Of a DNA stretch of 64,000 nt, positions 44,852-57,539 are shown piece by piece. The translations under genes and the position numbers were made by a program. This stretch comes from Spisula solida (lineage: Eukaryota; Mollusca; Bivalvia; Venerida; Mactridae). The stretch's first letter is position 1, and each line of letters begins with the position of its first letter. The stretch lies in NCBI GenBank assembly GCA_947247005.1, contig OX365947.1, forward strand, positions 32,630,760 through 32,694,759. Reading direction: 5' to 3'. Below the pieces are notes generated by a model that saw only the letters and a list, made by a program, of their open reading frames with translations, searched no databases and was not told the DNA's origin.

Positions 44852-47169
44852 TATTAATTCTGATAATTCATTAACATTGTACTTGTTTTGTACCAAATCT
44901 TTTTACACTCAACCACTTTTCTAATTGGTAACTTTTCAAACCCGTAATACCTTTAACTGTGATCATATTATTTGATGGCGAAAATATAAAATTTATCACA
45001 TGAATGACCACGCATACTTTGGCACGTGATTTTGATTTTTAATGATTTGAGTGTTAGGGCTATAGCAGACAACGTTCGTGTGCAACATATCGTCAAATAG
45101 TATGTCCACAGTTTAACGTAATTAGGGTTTGAAAAGTGACCAATAAGGAAAGTGGTTGAGTGAGTAAGTATGAGGTCCTATACTATGGGTGATATAATAA
45201 GTTTACATGAAGCAAATATCTTAAATTATGTTAAATTATAAAATTCCTATAATATATAAATACGACAAATCACTCAATATTGAGAGCATCTGATATCATA
45301 GAAAAATGCAAACTGAAACTGATTATTTGGAATCAAACATAGAGATGTGCGTTTGATCTGGTGATAGCAGAGCGAAGCAGGCGAACTATGTTAGAGACTG
45401 CAATGCGATCCTATTAAAATCATATGCTTGTGACATGATCATTGCAATGTTACTGCACAAGCGCATAGCAACAGAAGCCACTACAGATTGAGCAAAAATG
45501 ATTGCAGTTCTAGTTATACTATTTTAGTTCAGTTCTGATAATGTTCAAACATTTCCCACACTGTTAATTATATTGAAGGGAGTACAAAACAAAACATTCA
45601 GATATTCTCCATTCGGAAGGAAACATATTAACTTTACAGTATTCTTTACATTGAAAACAAATTCCACCTATTTTAGTCAAAGATACGGTAATGGAAATCA
45701 GTTTATTTCCTCTATAAAACCAGTTTTTTGTCTGCACATTAATTCCCTATACATAACTTCGAAAGATAAAACTAGTGAAATTCATTTGCACAAATTTGCA
45801 GGAAAACCTTTTTTAGTTCGACATTGCTATGATGTAGTATGATTGTATTCCCATGTTACAGTGGACAGAAGATCATTCTGTTAAATGTGAGCGCTGTAAA
45901 ACAAACGAGCTTGTGGAATGAAGGCGACATAGCGATACGAGACGATTTCAACAATAGTCATTACCTTAACTGAACCGCAATTCAAATCATCAGTTCTACA
46001 AATTTTATAATACAAATGCTTAGTTAGACAATGTCTTAATTATACGAATGTGTTGTCTGTATACTTTATGATGCTATTCTATAAAGAATATAAAACAAAA
46101 TTATACAATGATTCGTTTCCAATCCGACTACAACATTATCCGTTACTGATTAATCGGTTTTAAAATTGAATCACCTTGTGCATAGAGAGATGTCTGGTTA
46201 CAGCTATAAGCATTGCTAGTGGCATTTGAAGTAATTATTACATGTAATTCAGCATAAAAGTTGCGAACTGTCTATGGAAGACTGAATTTTAGTAAACAAG
46301 AGATGTTTGTAAACACATTTGTCCCCATGACAGCCAAATAGTCAGAAATGGTGAAGGTCGCAGTGACCTTGACCTTTGACCTACTGACCTCAAATCAATA
46401 GGGGTCATCTATAGTTGCTGACCAACCTCCGTGTTCAATATATGCGTAGATTATTGTTCTCATTTCATTATCATCGCGTTAAAATAATGTATTTTATATC
46501 ATTACAAACATTAACGTATTTACTACACACAATCATCTTCAATAATGCAAACCAGTAGCATGCCAATTGTATTACCAAAGTAACACACTACCATCCCCGA
46601 CGACGTAACGTACCTTTTTCATTGGTTTAACTAGTAATACAATTCCGATTTAGGTAACTTACATTCCCATATTTCTGCTAGATTAATGCAAAATATTAAG
46701 TTCTTTGGATGATGGAGTGTGAATTAAAAACTGTTTTATCAATGTTATCAATAACGTTAAAATGTCTATGACATCACGCAAGGAAATTCATGCGACTAAT
46801 AAATTGTGTACGGGACTTGATAAAACACAGCACAAACATACAGTATAAAGTAGGCTTGCGTTTAAGTGGCAAAATCAAATTTCTAAAGAGCAGCATGGCA
46901 TTGAAAACGATACAGGGTTATGCAGACAGGCAATCGTAGGCACATTTCACGCAACGTCCGTCGAAATATGCGAGGTGTTTTCATGTTGACATAAAACTAT
47001 TTTATCCAGCCTTAATTCTTAACTTAGACTATATAAGATATTGCGGTAGATATAATGAATCATATACAATTTGAATGTTTTTGTTTATTTCCATATGAAT
47101 AAAATAATTTCTTTCCGGGCTTACCATTTGATAAACAAGAAAACATTAACTACGTCGCTGACGCCCGAA

Positions 47170-47177
47170 TATAAAAG
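47170..47177 (+). promoter_or_regulatory. TATA box
   Basis: TATAAAAG with GC-richer flanks, 19-26 bases before a conserved leader that starts about 47196. Spacing is right for a pol II start near 47200. The equivalent is at 59819-59826. Confidence 0.45.
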
Positions 47178-47195
47178 CGGTGTTTTGTGGTTCAT

Positions 47196-47268
47196 TCTCG
47201 TTCACCAGAGTATTCTTCACCAGTGATAAGTCTGGGAACTTGACTAACCACTGATGTATGAGGATGGT
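47196..47268 (+). ncRNA. conserved leader / possible structured RNA
   Basis: A 73-base sequence shared with 59845-59917 and, inverted, with 851-921. Its 3' end also occurs at 36538-36560. The arms gttc-ccag and ctgggaac can pair. It may be the first exon of an unidentified gene or the body of a repeat. Confidence 0.4.
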
Positions 47269-48869
47269 AGTGGTTGGGGTGTGGTGATATTTTTAAGGCA
47301 TATTTTCTTGAACAAAATCGTTGTTTCATGCAATGTTTTCTGCACTTGTGTCCGAAAGGCTATAGTTTAACATGGTGTAGATCTATTTCATTGGATATTA
47401 AAATTATTAAAACGAATTTATTGAATCGTGAATTGATCGTGAATTCAAAACTTGGTTATACTTTAATAAGCCTATTACACATGTACATGTTTATCATAAA
47501 AATCTCTTATGTTCTCTCCATGTTCTCCCTGCATCTAACATCATAATTTGTCTGAAAAAACATGACTTACCACTAATGTATGAGTCCCATAAAACATTTC
47601 TCCTATTCTTCTCAAACTATTATATACCTAATTAAATCAAGTTACATAATACGTCTGCAACATAATTCGTAAATTGATAATACAATCGGACAAGTAAGGC
47701 ATCCCTCAACTGAAACAGCCGATCAAAGAGCACCAATCACATTCACACGTAATCAAAGCAGTATTCAGACTTAAACATACTAGTACCGTTTAAGCATGTT
47801 CTTTCTAAAGTCGTTGAATCATATAACCGAGCATCTGCCGTAATTCTGTGTCAGAATCCTGGTATGAAGAATATAAGATTTAGGTCACAAAGAGCAACAA
47901 ACGCATTCAAAGAAATACAAAACGTATTGGAATGTTACAATGACGTCATGGATGTAGAAATCACAAAATTCAAACGACCTTACCCGTGTTGGAAACTTGA
48001 ATTTATACTGATATTAAAAGTCACCTTTATACCCCAAGGGAGCGATATGAAACTGTCTCCCAGTACACAAAGTCAGTGCCGTCGTATTCTCGACAAAAAC
48101 GACAACATTACATCCAACAGTGGGATCACTATAACATAAGAGCGATTAAATCACATGTAAAAGTACTGTAGAAATACATTAAACAAGTAAATGAAATTAC
48201 ACGGATAAATGCTAGACATTTGTGATTGAATGTCGACGATTGACAGGAAATATGGCAGAAACCATATGCAATAGAGTTGCGGTGATCAGAAATTCAATAG
48301 AGCCAGGCTGTTTATTGTCTACATCCGCATTTTATTTAATAAAATTTAATGCATTTCACTTTTTAAACTTATAGTATTTGGTGAATGGAAACAGCCTTTA
48401 ACGCAGATCATCATACTAAATAATTAATAACCATATACCTCACATGGGAAACAGTGATACATGTAGCAAGTATGACACGTTCACGATCGCTTGGCTTAAG
48501 TGAGACAGGGAAGGCAGCACTCAACCTACCACACATACCAGGCACAATGTCCAACTGAACAAGTAAAGATCCGCCCAAGTCCAAGGTGTCGAACAGTATA
48601 ATGACTTATTAATTTTAGCAACCAAAATACTGACTGCCTAAGCTGAATGACACAGCTCCACAGTAAAACAACTATAATGTCTAGTTTTATCTGTCAGAAA
48701 TCTTGAAATGAAGAAAGGCCCAACAAACTGTCGAACAAGAACTAGAAATTCATGCCCTCGGGAAATTTATGTCCAGCCTCGGCGCAAGTTGAAGAAAAGC
48801 ACCAACTTAAATGTGCCAAGTTAAATCTAACCACAAACAAAAATAATAAAGATTGGTCAATTGATGACA

Positions 48870-49160
48870 AAGTTATGGTCCGAACAAGCTTCAATTTGAC
48901 ATTTGACCTCCAACTGTGACCTTGACCTTTGAGATAGGAACCTGGGGGTCGGGCATGACACTCCGCCACATGGAGGTTAATATTCATGCCAAATATAAAA
49001 ATATCAGTCAATGCACAACAAATTTATGTTCCGGACTAGCTTTAATTTGACATTTGACCTCCAACTGTGACCTTGACCTTTGCTGTAGGAATCTGGGGGT
49101 TGGGCATGACACTCCGCCACATGTAGGTTAACATTCATTCCAAATATGAGAAAGCTTAGT
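48870..49160. repeat. two tandem units with tgaccttgacctttg
   Basis: Units near 48890 and 49033 share tttgacctccaactgtgac, gggcatgacactccgccaca and the following 40 bases. Duplicated at 61552-61810, where the first unit lacks 8 bp. The 89-codon frame across the first unit is incidental. Confidence 0.75.
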
Positions 49161-51031
49161 CAGTGCACGACAAAGTTATGCAGCCAATATCTCGAAACAA
49201 CCGTTAGTTAAGCGTTAACGAAACGCCCTAACGAATGGTGAAAGGTTGGTTAACTAGGGACGTGCGGTTTTATGGTTCAGTGAACCGCTGTATCTAATTT
49301 TGACAATAACAACTTAATGAATCAGTTCTACAATATCATATACACAAAATTTCAAGCAGAAATATTCATATATAAAAAGGTATACAGTAAAAACACAAGC
49401 ACACTTATAAGATTAAGTTTCTTTTTCTCCTATTTTATTTGGTGTAAGCACACAAAATCACCTGTTTTTGTGATGTTAATAGACATGAGTCGACGAAAGC
49501 TACGTTATTAAACCCTTTGACAACAATCAATCAAAAGCAACGAAAAGAACGATTGTCTAGTCGTCGTAAAAATACGAACTATAAAAACAAACAGGTCATT
49601 TATTCCATTACAGCAACATTGTCCATCTTCCAGCCTTAAAACATGAACCAAATGAATGTCTCAAGAAGAAATGAAACATAGCTTATATCAAAAACGGTAT
49701 GGTTACAATCAGCGCGTCTGATCTAATGATCAAATCATTTAACAGAGACCCAAGTGTACAACAGATATTTCTCATCATGCAGCAATAGCTAGGCAGTACA
49801 AAAACAAAACCAACGTAATAAAAGTCGGATAGGAAGAAAATGGATTTTATGACGCAGAAAGTGTTGTAAAGTTTCAAGTATACTCAATTCCAATAAAGCG
49901 TAGCTAGTGTGCTATATTCAAAGGGATGCTGAAAAATAACACCTAATCGGACAGGACAGATAACACACGAAAAAAGTAAAATGATAGATTGCATGTACAA
50001 TAACAAACACAAGGACAACAATTCGCAAGAGGAAATGAAACTGCACAGCTACAGAAACAAAGACGGTAATTTACCCAAAGTGCTTGCCGCCCAAGTCAGC
50101 CTAACACAACTACAGTAAGAGCCAGCAGCCGAGAACTACTACACATCTCAACCCATATAGTAACACCCAGAGCCAGTAGCCGAGAACGACTACACATCAC
50201 GACCCAAATAATAACACACTATAGAAAGAGTACCTGCAAAGTGGCACAAACAAAATAATAATAATGACTTAAATTAAAGAGGCAACACAATTGGGCAAAC
50301 CTAGTCTTCCATGTAAACCTCTATGACGAATGATTTGTACATACACATGTTTACAAGAGTAAGCAAACAAAAAATAAATTCATGATAATACTGAAAAGAA
50401 AAAATATAGTTCATAATACAAGTGTAAATAACAAACATGTGACAATATTCACATACCGACTTCACGAAGCAAAATAATAATAATTGTGACAATATTCACA
50501 AAGAAAATTAATTCTGTCCACCAGATTAAAACCATGTAAGGTGTGTTTTTAACGGTATTTAGTGAATTTGACAGACGTATGTTAAGGGGTATTTTGTTTC
50601 AGATTTTTGGACCAGAGTATGCAATAGATTTTTTGCAGAATTCTAGTCTAGGTCTTGGAATTTAGAATGCATTGTTTGAATGAGATCTTAAGGATGTATT
50701 GTTACATTCAATTAATAGGTTTGACATGTACTCGGGAAATAAATTATTAAGGGATTTATAGACAAATATATTTTTGATAAAATATACGGTCTTGTATGTT
50801 CATCCATTTCAGATCAGTGAATAGGGTTTGAGTTGGTGCATCATAAGGCTTATCTAGAATTATTTAGCTGCTCTTTTCTGGACTTTATGCAACCTATTTA
50901 TAATCCATCAATGCAAATGCCCCAGATAGTGCAGCAAATGAACACATGTTAATAAATAAAAAGACACAGTGTCAAAAACGTTGACGATTGACAAATGGAT
51001 TCCGTGTAATATCAGATAGATGGTGTCCGCT

Positions 51032-52294
51032 GGCCTGGCACAACTTAACAAGCAAACAATTTCTCTTATGAAATGTATACACGCTCAATTTACAAACTCA
51101 AAACGTTTGAAAACAAATAGCCGTAGTTCGGGTTTCCATGTGTCACGTTGGATGTAGCTGAGGTAACAACAAGCAATTTTATTCTTCCACTTACTGTACT
51201 GACAGCTATATGACAACCATTACACAACTGAATATTATATTATATTCAATCCACTCTCAACCACGATAAAAACCGAAACGTCAAAAAAACACCAACACTT
51301 TATGTCGAAATACTTCTGAATATTTGTCAATGTGCTAACGATATTTTGCTGTATGCTTTTATTGTAAAAATATTGCCATCTATCTTACTATTTTATACCG
51401 GAATTCATACGTTAAATGAACATACTCTTACAGACGCTAGACAGTGTGTACATATTATTTTCATATTGAACCAATAAATCATGTTCTAAAACATCACAGC
51501 TAGCAACGTAATAATAACCCTAGAACAAGAGAGGCAAAACAATATTGACACACTAAATCTGGAAACTAACGAGACAAGAAAAGGAAATTGCTTACAATTT
51601 TACTTTCAATTTATCTAAAATTACGTAACAGTATGTTATGCACATCACTCTAGTGTGTATATAATACCATAACGTTCATTGCGACTTTTAGTCTGCTTGT
51701 GTCCTTCAACAGTTCTTATATGCGCCTTTGATCAGAATTAATGTAAGTGAATGTTACTATAGTGCATTCAAAGTCAAACGAGAATCGTTATAAACATAAA
51801 CTCGTCTCGTACAGTGGTAGTTAAACTTTAAATGGATTCGATATCAAATTGTTTTCAAAGCGCATTACATGCACAAAAGGCGATGTAGTGTACTTCCTAC
51901 AAGTTTCAGTTTTATTTAATGTTGTAGGTTAGATCCCCACCATTGTTTTATTACATGTACCCATGTTTGTGTTGCAGTGAATATATTATATAATTTTATG
52001 ATTATTTTACTGTAGATAGAAATTAGATAATTGAAAAGATACAATTTGATAGATAAAGAACAAAAAACAACACACAAATAAATCGACATCTGTACTGTTA
52101 GTTCAATAAGTAATACTAATGAGAGAACTATCCCATTCAAAAGAAAAGGGGGGCTAATGTTTTATATAATAAAAGAGATACATTCAATCAATAGTCTAAT
52201 ACTTGAAAACTAGGTTTTCCCTTCGTCTTGCTAGTCGAGTGGATAAGCATGCCGCTATTATACCAGTGATTTTGTCGTGATTTTGTTCTTGAAA
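51032..52294. other. spacer between the duplicated copies
   Basis: Not part of either copy. The first 700 bp show nothing recognisable; 51755-52275 is a repeat mosaic related to 10.36-11.01 kb. Confidence 0.7.
51755..52275 (+). repeat. repeat mosaic related to 10361-11010
   Basis: 51755-52085 matches the complement of 10640-11010 (tgcattcaaagtcaaa, cttcctacaagttt, tgtaggtt-gatcccc, gatacaatttgatagataaa). 52093-52275 matches 10361-10540 in the same orientation. So two modules occur in different order and orientation at the two loci. Confidence 0.7.
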
Positions 52295-53191
52295 TCTTTC
52301 TGAAAAGACTAAAATTGTATGGTTTAATAAGACCTTTTTGGTTAATTGACGTTACGTTTGTTCAATGTTTGAAAAGGAAACAATTATCCATTTATATGGC
52401 AATTTGAATATGCGCAGAACTTTAAGACCGGTATGTAAGCTCACAAAATTTATCGAATTAACTGAGTTAATTACTGGAATAATTCAACAAGCAACTTATC
52501 ATGACTACAATGCAGTTTCATTGTACTGGTACCAGCATTAGAATTATAATCGAGGGTACAGTAAGTGGGGTCCCGATTTTACTTTAGTTTGATCTTGCGT
52601 ACGGTAGTTTCGTGTCTCGAGGATTGTTCGAAGAAAGTTTTGCGTTCCGCAATGCATCTTATTTCCAAGGCATACTTAGCCTTGTAGTCCCATCTTTTTC
52701 TTTTACAACTTATACATGATGGGGAAAACAACCACATTAAAGGTTTAAACGTCTTGCACGTTTCGTTTTCTATAATCCGAAAGCAAGTCAATCATAATAA
52801 ATTATACGCTATTGTATATGGAGCATTAGTACATTAGTACCCAACCACTTGCTGTAATGATGGTTATTAGAACAGACAAACTGATTTAAGAAGTAAATAT
52901 TACAGTAATAAAACAAGGACGAAGCGGAGCAGTAGCGCAAATGGGGATAAGTTAGAATGACGTTTTGATTAACTTTCCTCATTGTCGTGGTTTCAAACTA
53001 TTGGACACAGCATAATTAGCTTGCAGCAAAAATCACTCATCTTGCATGGATGTTACTGAACACGTTCTAAACATAGCAAAGATTGAATCATTTGAACTAT
53101 TTGAAAACGATTTTTAATGGTAACTTTAGAGTAAGAAGAATTGTTATTAGCCAGAACACTTTCAAAGTCTTAGACTTAGTGATTACAGAAC

Positions 53192-53959
53192 TTGATTGTG
53201 GACAGAATGAGTATATCTCTGTTTCATATATTAATGATAATAGCTGACTGATACACACAATCACGGTTTCGGTTTAAAAACTCCTTGTTCGGATAATGCC
53301 GGAAAATACAACACTGAGGAACGGTAGCAAATAAAAAAGCAACATAAACAGTCGTAGTGATCAGAGGCACATTTAGACGCGGTTCCAAAATGTATTTTGT
53401 GGCATTTTCTGATGTTTTTACCGTTAACCAATTGTTTGAAAAGCACCATTACTCGGTGAATTGCTTTCTTTAACTGGTGATATGTTGTTGTGAATGTCAA
53501 TATCCGATATTCAAGAACAATTAAGGCGACATGGAGACAGAATATGTCATGCACTTACCAAAACTAATAGACAAAAAGCAATTACAGTTCAACGAACCCT
53601 CTCATTTGCTAAAAAGAAGCAATACTGAATGAAAACTTAAGGGTCAAATATTTCAGTGTTCTTTTTCTTTTACGTCTCATTAATGTGTCAATGTACGCAT
53701 AAATTCATGGTGATTTGCATCATAAGTCTGGCTTAAAAACTAACAACAACTGAAAGACTGTACGTATGAATAAATATACAATTTTAAAACACGGTAGTTA
53801 TACTATGCCGCATTAGAACCAAACTTGCATGAGTTTATTTTCAACCTATAATTAATTAGGCTTAAATAAGATGAACAGTCGAGTGTAATTAGTAATTTCG
53901 CCGCGAAACACAACATTGTGTTATCAGAAAATTGGAATTGCAGAGGGAGGTCTGTACTT
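53192..53959. other. segment present only in copy 2
   Basis: Interrupts the sequence gattacagaact/ttatctcat that is continuous in copy 1 at 41800. Only a trinucleotide (act) is repeated at the junctions. A 97-codon minus-strand frame (53261-53554) shows no domain. Insertion in copy 2 and deletion in copy 1 are both possible. Confidence 0.75.
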
Positions 53960-53979
53960 TATCTCATCTTTTATTAAAC

Positions 53980-54986
53980 GCATGTACATGTGAGCCGTTC
54001 TCCAGGAAAACCGGGCTTAGTGACAAAAATATAAAAATCATGATAAATCGGCGTTAGCAAGAGAAGACTCTTTTGAACAGTTTCTGAAAAAATGAACAAC
54101 ATGAGGCCTATAGAGGATATTTGTTGATTTTGGTGTAAGATCGAATTTTATTTCACCGTGTAATCACAGAAAATCAATGTTTTTACGAGTGGCGTAGCTA
54201 CGAGTGAAATAAAATTGATCTTAAACCAAAAATCAACAAATTTTCTGTTTATTATATGCCTAAATTCCTCTTAAATATGTGCCGTTATTGGAAAAATTAC
54301 GTCGAAATTAGAACGTCATGACGTGAGAATTATGACGTCATGATGACGTAACGCATATTTAAAGCCCGGCGACGTTGACGTTATGTTTCTTTTTCTGCAT
54401 GATAATGGAACCAGTTTCATAAACAGTGAAAATAGCAAAGTGGTAATTTCACTGTTATTTTCACTGAAAAATCTCTATAATCCATTGAAAGCTAATAATA
54501 AAACATCAAACTACAACGTTACAGTCTTTTAAAACTAACCACCCCCTACGGCGCAAACGTCATTCAAACGTTATTTGACGTTACGTTACCAAAAAGTTCA
54601 TAAATCCAGTATTTGATGAGTTCTTGACGTAAACTTTTCAAAATCGTATCTCATTTTAGAATTAAATTCCTTTTTAAATAAAACATATCTAAATCGTGAA
54701 GTTTAGCTTTTAGAGAAACGTAGCTACTGTTTTCAACCACTAAGCCCTCGTTTCTCAATATGGATACTCTTCAGAAATTGGTCACCATAGCAACGACAGA
54801 AGATTTTTATCATGATTAATGAGAAAAAATAAATCTAAGACATAGTTCTATATTATCCAAGTACTTAAACTTAAATCAAAGAGCATGCCTTTTTTGTCAT
54901 TTAAGAGGGTTTCCTTAAAGCATATTACATAAATACTAATACAATGTCACTAAGCCCGGTTTTCCTGGAGAACGACTCATGTATAT
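53980..54986. mobile_element. TIR element, long form (copy 2)
   Basis: Same ends as 41829-42340; here gagccgttctccaggaaaac and its complement at 54956-54976 pair almost exactly. It retains a further 480 bp including tgacgtcatgatgacgtaac and a long inverted pair, ttgttgatttt at 54121 with aaaatcaacaa near 54239. No transposase frame. Confidence 0.75.
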
Positions 54987-56591
54987 TGACACGTCCGGTA
55001 ACATTTGGCCTAGATTGTTGTGTAATTAGTGTTAGGGTGATGGTTCGACATTATGTAGTTCATACTGACCTTTAACTTGGTATAACTGCCGCCGACAATA
55101 TTACTGTTCAGAACCACAATATATTACGTTAATAAACAATGATAAATGTCTAGAAAGAAGCAAAGAGCAGACAACATATGTCAGGAACTTCAGAAACTAA
55201 AAGTTCAGCTCAATGATAACACATTGGGTAGGGAAAGCATCTATCAACAGAAATAATTGAACAAAAGACGTACAAAAAACGAAACAAATAACTGATTACA
55301 AGGACACGTCACGAGGGTAAACATTAAATTGAACAAGGAAAAATGAAACCTAACAGCTACCTAACCTCGACACTCTACTCATTGTACTACAAACCACCAT
55401 TGTCCCATTTGATACTGTACCTCATTATTAGCTTGTGTTTGATGTGAAGTTGCTTCCATGTGGCGTGCAAATGTAGTGTTGGTTATGGCCATATTTTGGA
55501 TTGGGAAGCCGAAAAGAACGCAATTGAAATAGTTTAATCTAAATGAGCGTAAAGGTTATTCATTTCGCTTTAACAGACACATTCCAGAGATCGTGGAACA
55601 CTATCAAGATGTGTTAAGTTTTCACATTCATTTGGACCATTCGTTTAAAATAGAAATCATGCAAGATGTGTCCTTGTTGGAACTTTTTTATGTCTTTCAT
55701 GGCAGGTGGTATCAAGTTGGGTTTAATGGTATGCACTTTATATGCTAGTAATATCAGAGATACATGTACCGCGTTTGCCTTCGGTTGCCTTTATGAATGA
55801 CAGTATGACCAGATTCGCGCATGGATTATATCAATATATCAACCTGAGAAACGCATACCAAATGCAGAAAATGGATTGGCAAAGACTGTTCCACATCGCT
55901 CAAATAAGTTCATCTGATAGATACTAGCAGTGCTTTTAAAGCATGGCCTCGATTTTATAGAGACTAACGTTCTTACAAAGTTTCATGAAGATTGGGCCAT
56001 AATTGTGGCCTCTAATTCGTTAACAAGCTTCTAAGATTTGACCTAGTGACCTAGTTTTTGATCTCACATGACCCACTTTCACATTTGGCCTATATTTTAT
56101 AGAAGCAAACATTCGGACCATGTTTCATGAAGATTGGGCCATAATTGTGTTACCTAATATGTTAACATTATTTTCTGAGATATGAGCTATTGACTTAATT
56201 AATGACCTTTCATGACCTAGGTTGTACCTTATCCTAGATTTCATAGAGACCAAGTATTCTGACAGTTTATGAAGATTTATCTATAACTGTGGCCTCTAAA
56301 GCGTTCACCAGATTTGACTCAGTGACCTTGTTTGTGACCCCATCATAACCCAGTCTCACACTTGACCTTTCTTCATAGAGACAAACTTTCTGACAAAGTG
56401 TTATGACGATTGGACCATATATGTGGCCTCTAGTGTCTTCACAATAAATTGTTAACGGACGACGGACGGTCGAACGACAGACGAAGAGCCATCACAAAAG
56501 CTCACCTTGTCACTTTGTGACAGATGGGCTAATTTGATATACTAGACAAGAACCTAGTCAATGAATAACGGGACATTTGTACTTAGAAAGT

Positions 56592-57034
56592 CTGGGACCG
56601 GGATTACAACGAATACTTACACTCAGCACTCAGCACTCACCACTCACCACTCAAATATTGAAAATGTAATATAATGAGCTTTTATTTGTCCTAGATTGCA
56701 AATTTAGATGAGGAAAATGTACAAGATAGTTAAATGAGTGTTGAAAATAACATTTGATACATTTTCTTTGCCATTTTGTACTATTTATGAGGTGCAAATG
56801 TAATTATTAAATCTGAGTGCCACACTCAGCTCTCAGACTGATTAATTGCAATTATAGCTTACAATTACACTAAATTAAAATAGGAAGTAGGCCAAAAACA
56901 ATATTTAGTACCAATTTAACAATATTACAACGTCTTGCTCTAACACAATGCCCCAATAAATCCCAAAAAAGTGAATTTCATTATTTGAGTGTTGAGTGCT
57001 GTGTGTAAGTATTCGTTGTAATTCCGGCCCCTGG
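56592..57034. mobile_element. MITE, copy 2 counterpart of 43922-44350
   Basis: Same ends and interior; the left end has expanded actcagcactcagcactc units. Confidence 0.7.
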
Positions 57035-57398
57035 TCTTGGTCTGTAATTGTTTTATTAAAATGCATTGCTTATATAAGAGTCATATTTAGGAAGATGTTT
57101 TACATTATCCACATGTGTATAGAGTTTTTGTGTACTTCGTTTCAATAAGAACAAGGCAACCAGTAGTTTTCTATAAGGATTTCACATTTCTGTCATCATA
57201 TACCGAATATAAACAGTAGATTTATTTCAATCTTACACTAATGTGCTGAGACAGGCGGGAATATTATAAGTTATATTGGTGATACATTCGAGACTTTACA
57301 CATTCAGTAAGATAGATTTACATTCATTGGATCACACATTGAGAACAAGAAAATACCGTGAAGGTACTAGATAATCGAACAGTTTCTTGAGACTATTA

Positions 57399-57539
57399 GG
57401 CCTTTTCGACTGGGCTGTTTCGTGGAGCAGGTTACAGTCTGTTCCCGTTCTAATTTTGTGTTACTGTAGTAGTGCTGTAATTGTGGGGACGGGAGCCAGG
57501 CTAAAACTTGCTTCACGAAACAGCCCAATCGAAAAGGCC
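57399..57539. mobile_element. hairpin element, copy 2 counterpart of 44711-44851
   Basis: Same length and ends, same tatta flanks; only one internal difference noticed (tctatt/tctgtt). Confidence 0.8.

Larger units (their letters stand above)
40921..51031. repeat. large direct duplication, copy 1
   Basis: Collinear with 52295-63635. The offset is 11378 at tgttcaatg (40981/52359) and 12604 at tccgtgtaat (51001/63605), so copy 2 is about 1.2 kb longer. In 47864-48139 the copies differ at 7 of 276 bases. It holds a MITE at 41829, degenerate tgacct repeats, TIR elements at 43922 and 44711, a TATA-plus-leader and tandem blocks at 48.9 kb. No convincing gene. Confidence 0.95.

Noticed and set aside
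47236..47268. Hammerhead or C/D snoRNA core in the recurrent leader (ctgatgtatgagg)
   Set aside because: It does not fit CUGANGA or the C-box RUGAUGA consensus at the required positions, and no matching D box or GAAA was found.
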